Under the pieces are notes generated by a model. It made no database searches, was not told where the DNA came from, and worked only from the letters and a program-made list of their open reading frames with translations. From the NCBI RefSeq assembly GCF_001434575.1, contig NZ_AZDA01000003.1, forward strand, positions 62,001 to 126,000: a stretch of 64,000 nucleotides of DNA, in the 5' to 3' direction. The position numbers were made by a program, and so were the translations under genes. Origin of the DNA: Loigolactobacillus bifermentans DSM 20003 (GTDB lineage: Bacteria > Bacillota > Bacilli > Lactobacillales > Lactobacillaceae). Positions 48,699 through 55,879 of the stretch are shown here, one piece after another; positions within the stretch are counted from its first letter, which is position 1; each line of letters starts with the position of its first letter.

Positions 48699-48838
48699 CC
48701 TCCTAAATGATCTAAGGTAGATTTTGTTACCACAAAATTTCATTTCGGAGGATCACCATTCCGTCGGGCGAACACCGCCACGTCGGAAACATGGGCCTCC
48801 TAAATGATCTAAGGTTAGATTTTGTTTAAACAAAATTG
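48699..48838. repeat. Duplicated 41-43 bp RBS-region repeat upstream of mltG
   Basis: CCTCCTAAATGATCTAAGG starts both copies, at 48699 and 48796 (offset 97), and similarity runs on through AGATTTTGTT...CAAAATT. In the right copy this tail is a perfect palindrome TTTTGTTTAAACAAAA (48820-48835). The left copy supplies the mltG SD; the right copy supplies an identical SD for a 21-codon ORF. Confidence 0.85.
48727..48792 (-). CDS. Possible 21-residue leader peptide upstream of mltG
   Basis: ATG lies 3 bases after AGGAGG (a close spacing) and the frame ends at TAA 35 bases before the mltG start. The peptide reads MFPTWRCSPDGMV, then ILRNEILW. It exists because the RBS region is duplicated, so it may be a translated leader affecting mltG or a by-product of the duplication. 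Confidence 0.35.
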   Translation of the reverse strand: MFPTWRCSPDGMVILRNEILW

Positions 48839-48963
48839 TATGTCACCGTTACTGCCATTCAGCTGGTGAACTGATCTTAACTTAGATTTTAATCGCCAAG
48901 ACCCGTTTGTCTGCTGTTCACCACATGACAAACCGGCCTTGACAATATCAGTGGTAATTATAC
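48793..48963 (-). promoter_or_regulatory. Promoter and long 5' leader of mltG
   Basis: TGGTATAAT is an extended -10 on the minus strand (TATAAT near 48956-48961). The transcript would have a leader of about 260 bases before mltG. In it TGGTGAAC and GTTCACCA form a perfect 8-bp closing stem around roughly 45 bases. No T-box, riboswitch or ribosomal-leader motif is recognised. Confidence 0.5.
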
Positions 48964-48991
48964 CAAAAATAACCTGCAATGCAGGTTATTT
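48964..48991 (-). terminator. Terminator of pheST
   Basis: AATAACCTGC and GCAGGTTATT with a 2-base loop and a TTT tail on the minus strand, about 40 bases after the pheT stop. Confidence 0.85.
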
Positions 48992-49030
48992 CCGTGTAAT
49001 TAATAAAATTGTAAAACCTTATCCCAGTTT

Positions 49031-51451
49031 TTAACGGATTTCAGCATTAAATTCTGAAACAACCAATTTTTTGATTTTTTCAAAAGCTTGATTGACTTGG
49101 TCATCGGTTAAGGTATCATTGGCATTTTGATACGTTAAGGTGTAAGCCAGCGATTTTTTGCCAGGTGCAACGTGGTGCCCTTCATACAAATCAAATAAGG
49201 TAACATCTTGTAGGAATGCCCCACCTTTAGCATAAATCGCCGCCACGATTGCCTGATGTTGGACGTGACGATCGACCAATAACGCAATGTCGCGTGTGAC
49301 AGCTGGGTATTTCGCAACTGGCTGATAAACCACCGGTGTTGCCGCTAACGCCTGTAACTGAGTCATATCTAACTCAAATACAAACGTCGCCGCTAAATGG
49401 TTTTGCTGCGCCACTTGTGGGTGGATCTGGCCCATAAAGCCGACTAAGGTCTCACCGACGTAAATATCAGCTGTTTGCCCAGGGTGCATGTTACGCCGTG
49501 TTTCCGTCGCCACATACTGAATCCCATCATTTAAATGTAAATTGTGCAACAATTGTTCGACAATGCCTTTTAAGCCATAGAAATCAACTGCTTGTTCTTT
49601 TTGTTGCCAAGAAGCTGCCTGCCAAATACCTGTCACAGCCCCTGCTAAATGCTCAACTTCTGCAGGTCGGGTCTGATCAGCATCATCTTTAACGAAAACA
49701 CGACCTTGTTCATATAAGGCAACATTTGTTTGCTTCCGCGCCACATTATAGGCCAAATCATCCAACAAACCACTGATCAAACTCATCCGCAACGTTTGAT
49801 GATCTTGTGTCATGGGCCAATCAACACTGGTTGGTTGCCAAGCAGCGTTTAAATTAAAGGCCTGGGCCTTCTCTGGTGTGGTTAAAGCATAGCTAATGGC
49901 TTGGCTTAAACCACTTCCTTCTAGTTGTTGATCAATCTGGCGCATTAACCGTTGGTTGGCCGTTAAAATACCAGGCGTTGACGCGCTAGCAGTTAACGTC
50001 GCTGGAATGCGATCATAGCCGTATAACCGCACCACTTCTTCAATTAAATCAGCGGCAATCGCAATATCCCAACGATGTGTTGGCACACTGACGTTAAACG
50101 TCCCCTGATCTTCCGTCACGTCAAAATGAAGTTGTTGGAAAATTTTAGTGATTTCAGGAATCGTAATCGTTGTGCCAAGTTTATGGTTGATCTGGGCCTG
50201 GGTCACCGTTACGTTAACGGGTGTTGCCGCTAAGTGTGTGGGTGATACCACACCGCTGACAACTTTCCCATCACCTAACTCAGCCATTAACGCGGCAGCT
50301 GCATCCAATACCTGCAACACAATGCCTTTGTTCGTCCCTTTTTCAAAACGAGAAGACGCTTCGCTACGTAAGTTGTAACGTTGCGCTGTTTTTCGAATCA
50401 ACGTTGGGTTGAAAATAGCAGATTCTAAGACGACTGTTTTGGTTTTCGGTGTGATTTCACTGTCCAAACCACCCATGACACCGGCTAAACCAGTTGGCAC
50501 ATCGCCGTTGGTAATGACAATGTCATCTGGGGTTAAAGTCCGTTCTTCGCCATCTAATGTGGTGAAAGGTTCATTCGCCGTTGCCCGACGAACAGCAATT
50601 TGCTTGCTTGCCATTTGATCGTAATCAAACGCGTGCATCGGTTGCCCAAAAGTGAGCATCATGTAATTCGTCACATCGACAATGTTATCGATTGGGCGAA
50701 TACCCGCATTCCACAGCCGCTTTTGGAGCCATAGTGGACTTGGTTGAATTTTAATGTCCTTGATCACCCGCAAATTATAGCTTGGAGCATCCGTTGCATT
50801 GACCACACTAGCCGTTAAATAATCAGCAATTTGACTATCAGGATCTTCTGTTAGCGTTGTTTCTGGAAAATGAACGTCTTTGCCATAAATCGCTGCCACT
50901 TCATAAGCCACACCGTGCATGCTCATAGCATCAGCGCGGTTTGGGGTGATTGCAAGATCCAATACCGCATCATCCATACCTAAGTATGGGAAAACGGGTT
51001 CGCCGACTTTAGCGTCCGCTGGCAACACATAGATTCCCGTGTCATAACTTTGTGGCGCGATATCATTACTAAAGCCAATTTCTTGTAACGCACAGATCAT
51101 GCCGTTTGAAACTTCGCCACGTAATTTGCCTTTTTTGATTTTTTCATTGCCGGCAATTCGAGCCCCTGGCAAGGCTACGATCACTTTTTGACCAGCTGCC
51201 ACGTTAGGTGCGCCACAAACGATTTGTGTTAAATCAGCCGCCCCAATATTAACCTGACAAATCGTCATATGATCAGAGTTAGGATGCGGTTTGGCCGTTT
51301 CAATATAGCCAACAACAAGTTTCTTCAACCCATCTGCAAGGCGACTGACACCTTCCACTTCGATACCTGTTAAGGTGATTTTATTTGCTAATTCGGTTGG
51401 TGTCGCCGTAATATCAACATATTCTTTTAACCAATTGTATGAAACTTTCAT
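49031..51451 (-). CDS. pheT: Phenylalanine-tRNA ligase beta subunit
   Basis: An 806-residue subunit of the (alpha-beta)2 enzyme that charges tRNA-Phe. Domains in order: tRNA-binding EMAP-like OB fold (LVVGYIETAKPHPNSDHMTICQVNIG, in part), B3/B4 editing domain with TFGQPMHAFDYDQ and ATANEPFTTLDGE, B5, the catalytic-like module, and the C-terminal anticodon-binding FDX domain (PAVTRDIALLVDRHV). GAGAGGAT precedes the start. It follows pheS by 7 bases. Confidence 0.98.
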   Translation of the reverse strand: MKVSYNWLKEYVDITATPTELANKITLTGIEVEGVSRLADGLKKLVVGYIETAKPHPNSDHMTICQVNIGAADLTQIVCGAPNVAAGQKVIVALPGARIAGNEKIKKGKLRGEVSNGMICALQEIGFSNDIAPQSYDTGIYVLPADAKVGEPVFPYLGMDDAVLDLAITPNRADAMSMHGVAYEVAAIYGKDVHFPETTLTEDPDSQIADYLTASVVNATDAPSYNLRVIKDIKIQPSPLWLQKRLWNAGIRPIDNIVDVTNYMMLTFGQPMHAFDYDQMASKQIAVRRATANEPFTTLDGEERTLTPDDIVITNGDVPTGLAGVMGGLDSEITPKTKTVVLESAIFNPTLIRKTAQRYNLRSEASSRFEKGTNKGIVLQVLDAAAALMAELGDGKVVSGVVSPTHLAATPVNVTVTQAQINHKLGTTITIPEITKIFQQLHFDVTEDQGTFNVSVPTHRWDIAIAADLIEEVVRLYGYDRIPATLTASASTPGILTANQRLMRQIDQQLEGSGLSQAISYALTTPEKAQAFNLNAAWQPTSVDWPMTQDHQTLRMSLISGLLDDLAYNVARKQTNVALYEQGRVFVKDDADQTRPAEVEHLAGAVTGIWQAASWQQKEQAVDFYGLKGIVEQLLHNLHLNDGIQYVATETRRNMHPGQTADIYVGETLVGFMGQIHPQVAQQNHLAATFVFELDMTQLQALAATPVVYQPVAKYPAVTRDIALLVDRHVQHQAIVAAIYAKGGAFLQDVTLFDLYEGHHVAPGKKSLAYTLTYQNANDTLTDDQVNQAFEKIKKLVVSEFNAEIR

Positions 51452-51458
51452 TGATGTC

Positions 51459-52505
51459 TTATCCTCTCTTTGTGAATTGATCTAAGAAGCGAACGTCGTT
51501 TAAGTAGAAATTCCGAATGTCGTCAATGCCATACTTCAGCATGGCGAACCGATCGATTCCTAAACCAAAGGCAAAGCCGCCATAAACCTCTGGGTCAACG
51601 CCAGCTGCTTTCAGCACATTCGGATGGGTCATCCCAGCGCCAAGCACTTCGATCCAACCAGTATGTTTACAAACGGCGCAGCCTTTGCCATTACACTTGA
51701 AACAGGAAATATCCACTTCGACAGAAGGCTCTGTAAATGGAAAATAACTTGGCCGGAAGCGAATCTGTCGATCTTCGCCGAAGATTTGGCGAATGGCAAA
51801 TTCCAACGTGCCTTTTAAATCAGCCATCGTAACATGTTCCCCAATGTATTGTCCTTCCATTTGGAAGAATTGATGTGAATGGGTGGCATCATCCGTATCC
51901 CGACGATAAACGCGGCCAGGACTGACCATTTTTAAAGGCCCTTTGCTAAAATCGTGTTTTTCCAGTTCCCGCGCCTCATCTGGTGACATGTGGGTGCGCA
52001 TTAAAATATCTTTGGTAATGTAGAAGGTGTCTTGCATATCCCGCGCTGGATGATCTTTTGGCATATTCAACATTTCGAAGTTGTATTTTTCCTCTTCCAC
52101 TTCATAGCCATAAACCACTTTAAAGCCCATGCCTAAGAAAGTATCTTCCAACTGTTCGATGATCTGCATGATCACGTGATGAGTGCCTAATTTCGGTTGT
52201 TGTCCAGGTAACGTCACGTCGATTTTTTCATGCGCCAATTGTTGGGTTAATTTTTCCTGTTCTAAGGCTGCTTTTTGCCCCTCAATTGCCTCTGTTAAGG
52301 CATCACGCACTTTGTTGGCGAAACTCCCAACCACTGGTCGTTCTTCTTTAGCCAGGTCACGCATCCCGCGCAAGACCTCTGTGATCGGGCCTTTTTTACC
52401 GAGTAAATGCACCCGAATGTCATTTAATTGTTTTAAATCTCGGCTGGCTTGAATATCTTTCAAACCCTTTTTTTGTAAATCAGTTAGTTTATCTTGTAAA
52501 CTCAT
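51459..52505 (-). CDS. pheS: Phenylalanine-tRNA ligase alpha subunit
   Basis: A 348-residue class II synthetase subunit. It has an N-terminal coiled coil, motif 1 around [22 protein letters not shown], motif 2 [21 protein letters not shown] (in part), and motif 3 [37 protein letters not shown] is the Cys cluster typical of Firmicute PheS. AAAGGAG is the SD. Its expression is under a tRNA-Phe T-box. Confidence 0.98.
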   Translation of the reverse strand: MSLQDKLTDLQKKGLKDIQASRDLKQLNDIRVHLLGKKGPITEVLRGMRDLAKEERPVVGSFANKVRDALTEAIEGQKAALEQEKLTQQLAHEKIDVTLPGQQPKLGTHHVIMQIIEQLEDTFLGMGFKVVYGYEVEEEKYNFEMLNMPKDHPARDMQDTFYITKDILMRTHMSPDEARELEKHDFSKGPLKMVSPGRVYRRDTDDATHSHQFFQMEGQYIGEHVTMADLKGTLEFAIRQIFGEDRQIRFRPSYFPFTEPSVEVDISCFKCNGKGCAVCKHTGWIEVLGAGMTHPNVLKAAGVDPEVYGGFAFGLGIDRFAMLKYGIDDIRNFYLNDVRFLDQFTKRG

Positions 52506-52541
52506 AAGCGTACTCCTTTATTAAAATCTGCTTGAGGCCAC

Positions 52542-52790
52542 AAAAAAAGCCCCATCCCTACAAAGGGACGAGGCATCGCGGTACCACCCTAATTTAGCAC
52601 TTCAAAAAAGCGCTACAACTTCAACCTGATAACGGTAGATACCGGTACTTTTTTTGTGATCCGCCCAAAGCCAACTCCGGGAGTGAATTCAGATTGCATT
52701 TAACGAATGAACTTACAGCCACGGTCCATCTTTCTGAACAAAAATGCGTCTCCTACTATTTCCCATCAACGTCTTTTATCTGATATTATT
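52542..52790 (-). promoter_or_regulatory. T-box riboswitch (tRNA-Phe) of pheST
   Basis: On the minus strand the leader contains the T-box AGGGTGGTACCGCG (52577-52590), directly followed by a GC-rich terminator hairpin GTCCC...GGGATGGGGC with seven T (about 52542-52575). Upstream is the Stem I region with a GTAGGAGACGC AG-box-like stretch. A likely UUC specifier lies in TGAATTCAC (52684-52692). Uncharged tRNA-Phe should stabilise the antiterminator and switch pheST on. Confidence 0.93.
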
Positions 52791-52815
52791 CTAGCACAAT
52801 TCGCTAGTGCGTCAA
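52788..52815 (-). promoter_or_regulatory. pheST promoter
   Basis: TTGACG, a 16-base spacer and TAGAAT on the minus strand. The -35 overlaps the last codons of the upstream HxlR gene. Transcription enters the T-box leader a few bases later. Confidence 0.75.
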
Positions 52816-53175
52816 CTCTTCCACGCAGGTCGAAACGTCTAACCATTGATCAGCCCATCCGTGTACAGCCGTCATCACTTGATCTAAATCTTGACCCTGT
52901 TGCGTCAAACCGTACTTGATCAATGAAGAATTTGGATACGTCTTACGTGTGACAATATTTTCTTGTTCCAATTCTTTTAAACGTTCAACTAAGACGCGAT
53001 CGCTACACTTAGGAATCTTTTGTGCAAGATCCTTAAACCGTTGATCGCCATCCTCCAACAACACATCTACAATCAAGCCATTCCATTTTTTCCCTAAGAT
53101 CATAAAAGTCTTTTGGAATTTTGGACATAGGCTAAATTGCCGTTGCTGACAATCACTTACTGTTTTCGTCGCCAT
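52804..53175 (-). CDS. HxlR family transcriptional regulator
   Basis: A 123-residue winged-HTH regulator starting MATKTVSDCQQRQFSL after GGGAGGTGATTG. The HxlR core is FMILGKKWNGLIVDVLLEDGDQRFKDLAQ, then SDRVLVERLKELEQENIVTRKTY and YGLTQQGQDLDQVM (in parts). Cys residues (DCQQRQFSLCPKF) near the N-terminus could sense thiols or electrophiles, as in some HxlR members. Its usual divergent target gene is absent: prophage B sequence begins upstream, so the neighbourhood may have been disrupted by integration. Confidence 0.92.
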   Translation of the reverse strand: MATKTVSDCQQRQFSLCPKFQKTFMILGKKWNGLIVDVLLEDGDQRFKDLAQKIPKCSDRVLVERLKELEQENIVTRKTYPNSSLIKYGLTQQGQDLDQVMTAVHGWADQWLDVSTCVEELTH

Positions 53176-53449
53176 TGCAATCACCTCCCAATTATATTAA
53201 CATACTAAAAGTAAGTAAAACAAGTATTTTAATTCTGAGTATTTACGTACAAATCCCAATATTACAAGGTTTTCAAAAAATGTCAATCTTGAAAAAATGG
53301 ACTAAAAAGGTATAAAAAGTAACCTTAGGTGTAAACGAGGTGTAAACTCTGCACCTCGATAAATTCAGGCGGGACGTGAGATTAATGAGCATTATAATAG
53401 TAGAAAGTGTAAACCCCACTGCATTAAGCGGCGGGGTTATTTGTTGCTC
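53176..53449. other. Host/prophage B junction region
   Basis: No gene in this stretch. It holds the HxlR promoter area (TACTTACTTTTAGTATG dyad). GTGTAAAC occurs three times at 53329-53336, 53340-53347 and 53407-53414, resembling integrase arm sites. A hairpin AACCCC...GGGGTT (53412-53438) follows. The attachment core of prophage B is probably here, but it shares nothing longer than a heptamer with the prophage A end. Confidence 0.5.
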
Positions 53450-53489
53450 AAAATAAAAAAGACGCCTACCTCGCAATGAGATAGACGCC
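53450..53489 (-). terminator. Terminator of the prophage B lysis module
   Basis: GGCGTCTATCTC and GAGGTAGGCGTC form a 12-bp stem with three wobbles and a 5-base loop, followed by six T on the minus strand. It ends leftward late transcription after the lysin gene. Confidence 0.85.
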
Positions 53490-53567
53490 GTGGAAACTTG
53501 AACAAAGGGGATTTGTTCACTTCCTCAATTTTAATATTTGTGTTGAATGTTGAGCTAAGAGTTTTTA

Positions 53568-53586
53568 GTGTTGAGCTACTCAACAC
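53568..53586. repeat. Short palindrome after the lysin gene
   Basis: GTGTTGAGctaCTCAACAC is a perfect 8-bp inverted repeat with a 3-base centre, and a half-copy (TGTTGAAT, TGTTGAG) lies to its left. It lies between the lysin stop and the terminator. It may be an integrase or regulator site, or an RNA hairpin at the transcript end. Confidence 0.4.
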
Positions 53587-53632
53587 TTTCTTGCTAGATC
53601 ATGAGCACCACCGCCTTTCCTGCGTCGATGAG

Positions 53633-54550
53633 CTATTTAAAAGTGCCCCAAACGTTGTTTGCACTGCCCGTAGGATGCACCGGCAAGTAAATGCTGTCGC
53701 CACTATATGACGTGTAGTGTACCCAGCAATAGCCATCTGCGTTGATGTACCCGTCATAATGCACAGTGCAATTAGCCGGTAACTGACCAGCTTTTTGACC
53801 AGACAGGCTAGGCGAATAGTGGGCCTGAATCTGTTGGTCGCCATTAGTAAACGACCCAGTTTCCGCCGTTAGTCCTGCACTAGTCGTTGGCTTTACAGCT
53901 GATGTAATCACGCCTTTAGGTGCTGTGGACGTTGTGCCACCAAGGCTAGATACACCAGTCACTACGTCGTGGCCAAGCATAGCGGTAGATACACCCCACT
54001 TAGCAAGATAGGCCGTTGGGTCTTGATGATCGCCCCAAATGTTGTCCGAGACAAATTGGTGCGTGATGATACCACCGTTGATGTCGTTAAACCGCAATGG
54101 CACACCAAATTTGACGGCCATGTCGTGGGCCAGTTTGACGTACGCTGCGTAGTCCTGCTTAAATTGCGCATACGTTTGTGCATGCCCTAACTCAATCTGT
54201 ACTGGTGCGTTGGCGTTAGCGTATGCCCCAGCACCCCAAGCCTGGTAACCCGGTTCGCCGATTTGGTAGACCTTGCCGCCGTCACCAACGGTGAACTGCG
54301 TGTACGTTTGAGACACTGACCAGTTATTATCAAAGTAATTCGCGTTAGCAGCTGCCCCTGACTCAGTCCCAACATCATGCAAGATGATGTATAAATTGTT
54401 GGCCTTTAATGTGGACCCTTGGCCTGCGCCGAATGCGTAGGTGTAATCAATCGTGTAAGCATGCGCTGGCACTGATAGCACCACAGGCGCAGCCAAAAAG
54501 GCCGCTGCTAACGCAACCGCCCCTGTTTTAATGCTTTTTGTTTTTGTCAT
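53633..54550 (-). CDS. Secreted N-acetylmuramoyl-L-alanine amidase endolysin
   Basis: A 305-residue endolysin. It begins with a Sec-type signal peptide (basic MTKTKSIK, Ala-rich hydrophobic core, cleavage near PAHA-YT). The amidase_2 domain has zinc-ligand histidines in YIILHDVGTES and in LGHAQTY/ITHQFVSD, and WGDHQDPTAYLAKWG near its end. The C-terminal 70 residues are a bacterial SH3-like wall-binding domain (HYDGYINADGYCWVHYTSYSG, in part). The signal peptide means export can be holin-independent, with activation on holin-caused depolarisation, as in fOg44-type lysins. The start lies inside the holin gene end. Confidence 0.94.
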   Translation of the reverse strand: MTKTKSIKTGAVALAAAFLAAPVVLSVPAHAYTIDYTYAFGAGQGSTLKANNLYIILHDVGTESGAAANANYFDNNWSVSQTYTQFTVGDGGKVYQIGEPGYQAWGAGAYANANAPVQIELGHAQTYAQFKQDYAAYVKLAHDMAVKFGVPLRFNDINGGIITHQFVSDNIWGDHQDPTAYLAKWGVSTAMLGHDVVTGVSSLGGTTSTAPKGVITSAVKPTTSAGLTAETGSFTNGDQQIQAHYSPSLSGQKAGQLPANCTVHYDGYINADGYCWVHYTSYSGDSIYLPVHPTGSANNVWGTFK

Positions 54551-55037
54551 CGTTACTATAATCGCCTCCAAAATACTTGTGTGCTTTGGCTACCAGCTCA
54601 TCATTTAGCCACCGTAATAATCCCACCGGAAAATACTTGTCCCAGCCTAGCAGTGCCAGGTTAGCCAACAGGCTGTATAAATTGTGATGGACAAAAGCCA
54701 TCGTGATCACGAAAAATAAAAATGACCCTGTGTGCATGGCGTCATCCAGCAAGCTGGCAGCCACACACATACCGAGAATCATCACATCGCGAATTAGGCT
54801 GTCGTTCCAGTGCGTGCTTTGCTTGTGGCCAGCCTTATGAGCCAAACGTGACCCAGCTACCCAGTCCATCAAAATGATAAATGCCAGCACCAGAATCAGT
54901 TCATTGTGGTGAATCTCCCACTCTTCGTGTTGGACCCAACCTGGAATCATCATCGGAATGCTAGCTACTGTGCCCACAAGCCATGAGTGATCCACCTTCA
55001 TTTTCGACAGCGTTCCAAATAAATCTGACAGCTCCAC
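54528..55037 (-). CDS. Phage holin
   Basis: About 169 residues with three hydrophobic helices (LVGTVASIPMMIPGW region, NELILVLAFIILMDWVAGSRL with the conserved D-W-x-x-G, VMILGMCVAASLLDDAMH, and TGSFLFFVITMAFVHHN), matching the phi29/TcdE-type holin_4 family. It forms membrane lesions that trigger lysis. The start is uncertain: the frame is open to a GTG at 55088, but AAGGAGG lies 11 bases before the GTG used here. It overlaps the lysin gene by 23 bases. Confidence 0.88.
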   Translation of the reverse strand: MELSDLFGTLSKMKVDHSWLVGTVASIPMMIPGWVQHEEWEIHHNELILVLAFIILMDWVAGSRLAHKAGHKQSTHWNDSLIRDVMILGMCVAASLLDDAMHTGSFLFFVITMAFVHHNLYSLLANLALLGWDKYFPVGLLRWLNDELVAKAHKYFGGDYSNDDKNKKH

Positions 55038-55099
55038 CCCAACCAATCCCTCCTTCCAATTGTTGTGGTAGGTGTGTAATTTAATCACCTCCTTTACGC

Positions 55100-55132
55100 C
55101 ACAAAAATAGCACTCAGTTAAGCCTGGGTGCT
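55100..55132 (-). terminator. Attenuator-like hairpin before the holin gene
   Basis: AGCAC...GTGCT with an inner CAG/CTG and a TTTTT tail on the minus strand, overlapping the last codons of the upstream gene. It may reduce read-through from tail genes into the lysis cassette. Confidence 0.6.
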
Positions 55133-55423
55133 TTCTGGTGTAACGCCGTTTGTCCCATCATCCGTTGGTTCGGTCGTATCAGTTGTTGACGCGGCGGCTT
55201 CACTATCCATTTGGTCTTGGAGATCATACATAACATTGTTGAAGTCGGCAATGTCCTGGCGTACCTGCTTTTTGTTTGCATCATAGGTTTCTTGGTCCAT
55301 TGCTGACCAATTAAAATTGCTCTTGCGGCTTGTGCTGTCGATATTACCCGCCATACTAGCCGCGATTTTATTGCCGAATACTGACTGACCTGATACTGAT
55401 ACTGATTTGCTTGTTTTTAACAT
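55118..55423 (-). CDS. Small phage late protein
   Basis: A 101-residue polar protein with AAGGAAGG upstream. An N-terminal Ser/Lys-rich part is followed by a helix (DANKKQVRQDIADFNNVMYDLQ) and a Thr/Asp/Glu-rich disordered tail. It lies between the DUF1617 gene and the holin gene, a slot that often holds small tail-associated or lysis-regulating proteins. Family not recognised. Confidence 0.75.
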   Translation of the reverse strand: MLKTSKSVSVSGQSVFGNKIAASMAGNIDSTSRKSNFNWSAMDQETYDANKKQVRQDIADFNNVMYDLQDQMDSEAAASTTDTTEPTDDGTNGVTPESTQA

Positions 55424-55425
55424 AA

Positions 55426-55866
55426 TTATTTACCTTCCTTTTCTGTAAAGCCTGCGTCTTCGAAAACATCTAGCATGAGACCAAACAAAAAGCCATCTGA
55501 TCCAGATAGCTGCTCATTGTACCCGCATAAATATTGGTAAAACTCGGTTAATACATCCATAAAATCATCTACTGTGATAACTGCATCGGATTCTTGACGT
55601 TCTTTTTCTTCATCCAAACACGTTTGCTTGTCTTCATCACTCTTAAAGATGACGTTATTTTTTTCATCGGCCTTCAGGTTACCACCGTCTAACTCGGCGT
55701 ACTTTTTCATGAGGTCTAAGCGTTCATCTTCACATTCCTTATACTTTGCCGTTACTAATTTGGACAGCCGATAGCGCCCTCGATTTGGTTTTGGACCTGT
55801 GATTTTAAGATTGTCTACAAAATTGATAATGGATAATAAACGACCTGTTTTAAATTTTAATTGCAT
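55426..55866 (-). CDS. DUF1617 family phage protein
   Basis: A 146-residue protein of the DUF1617 type, found after the tail spike gene in many Lactobacillus phages. It starts MQLKFKTGRLLSIINFVDNL and continues KGxRxRxR-like (RGRYRLSKLVTAKYKE), then an acidic helical C-terminus with MDVLTEFYQYLCGYNE. AAGGAG is the SD. Proposed tail/baseplate-associated role; not established. Confidence 0.85.
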   Translation of the reverse strand: MQLKFKTGRLLSIINFVDNLKITGPKPNRGRYRLSKLVTAKYKECEDERLDLMKKYAELDGGNLKADEKNNVIFKSDEDKQTCLDEEKERQESDAVITVDDFMDVLTEFYQYLCGYNEQLSGSDGFLFGLMLDVFEDAGFTEKEGK

Positions 55867-55879
55867 GCTTTTATCTCCT

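Noticed and set aside
19240-53450. Shared att core between prophage A and prophage B ends
   Set aside because: The only common string near both ends is the heptamer AAGTAAC, expected by chance; different integration sites are more likely.
53498-53710. A 70-codon + strand frame over the lysin end
   Set aside because: Overlaps the lysin C-terminus antisense and the palindrome; no SD.
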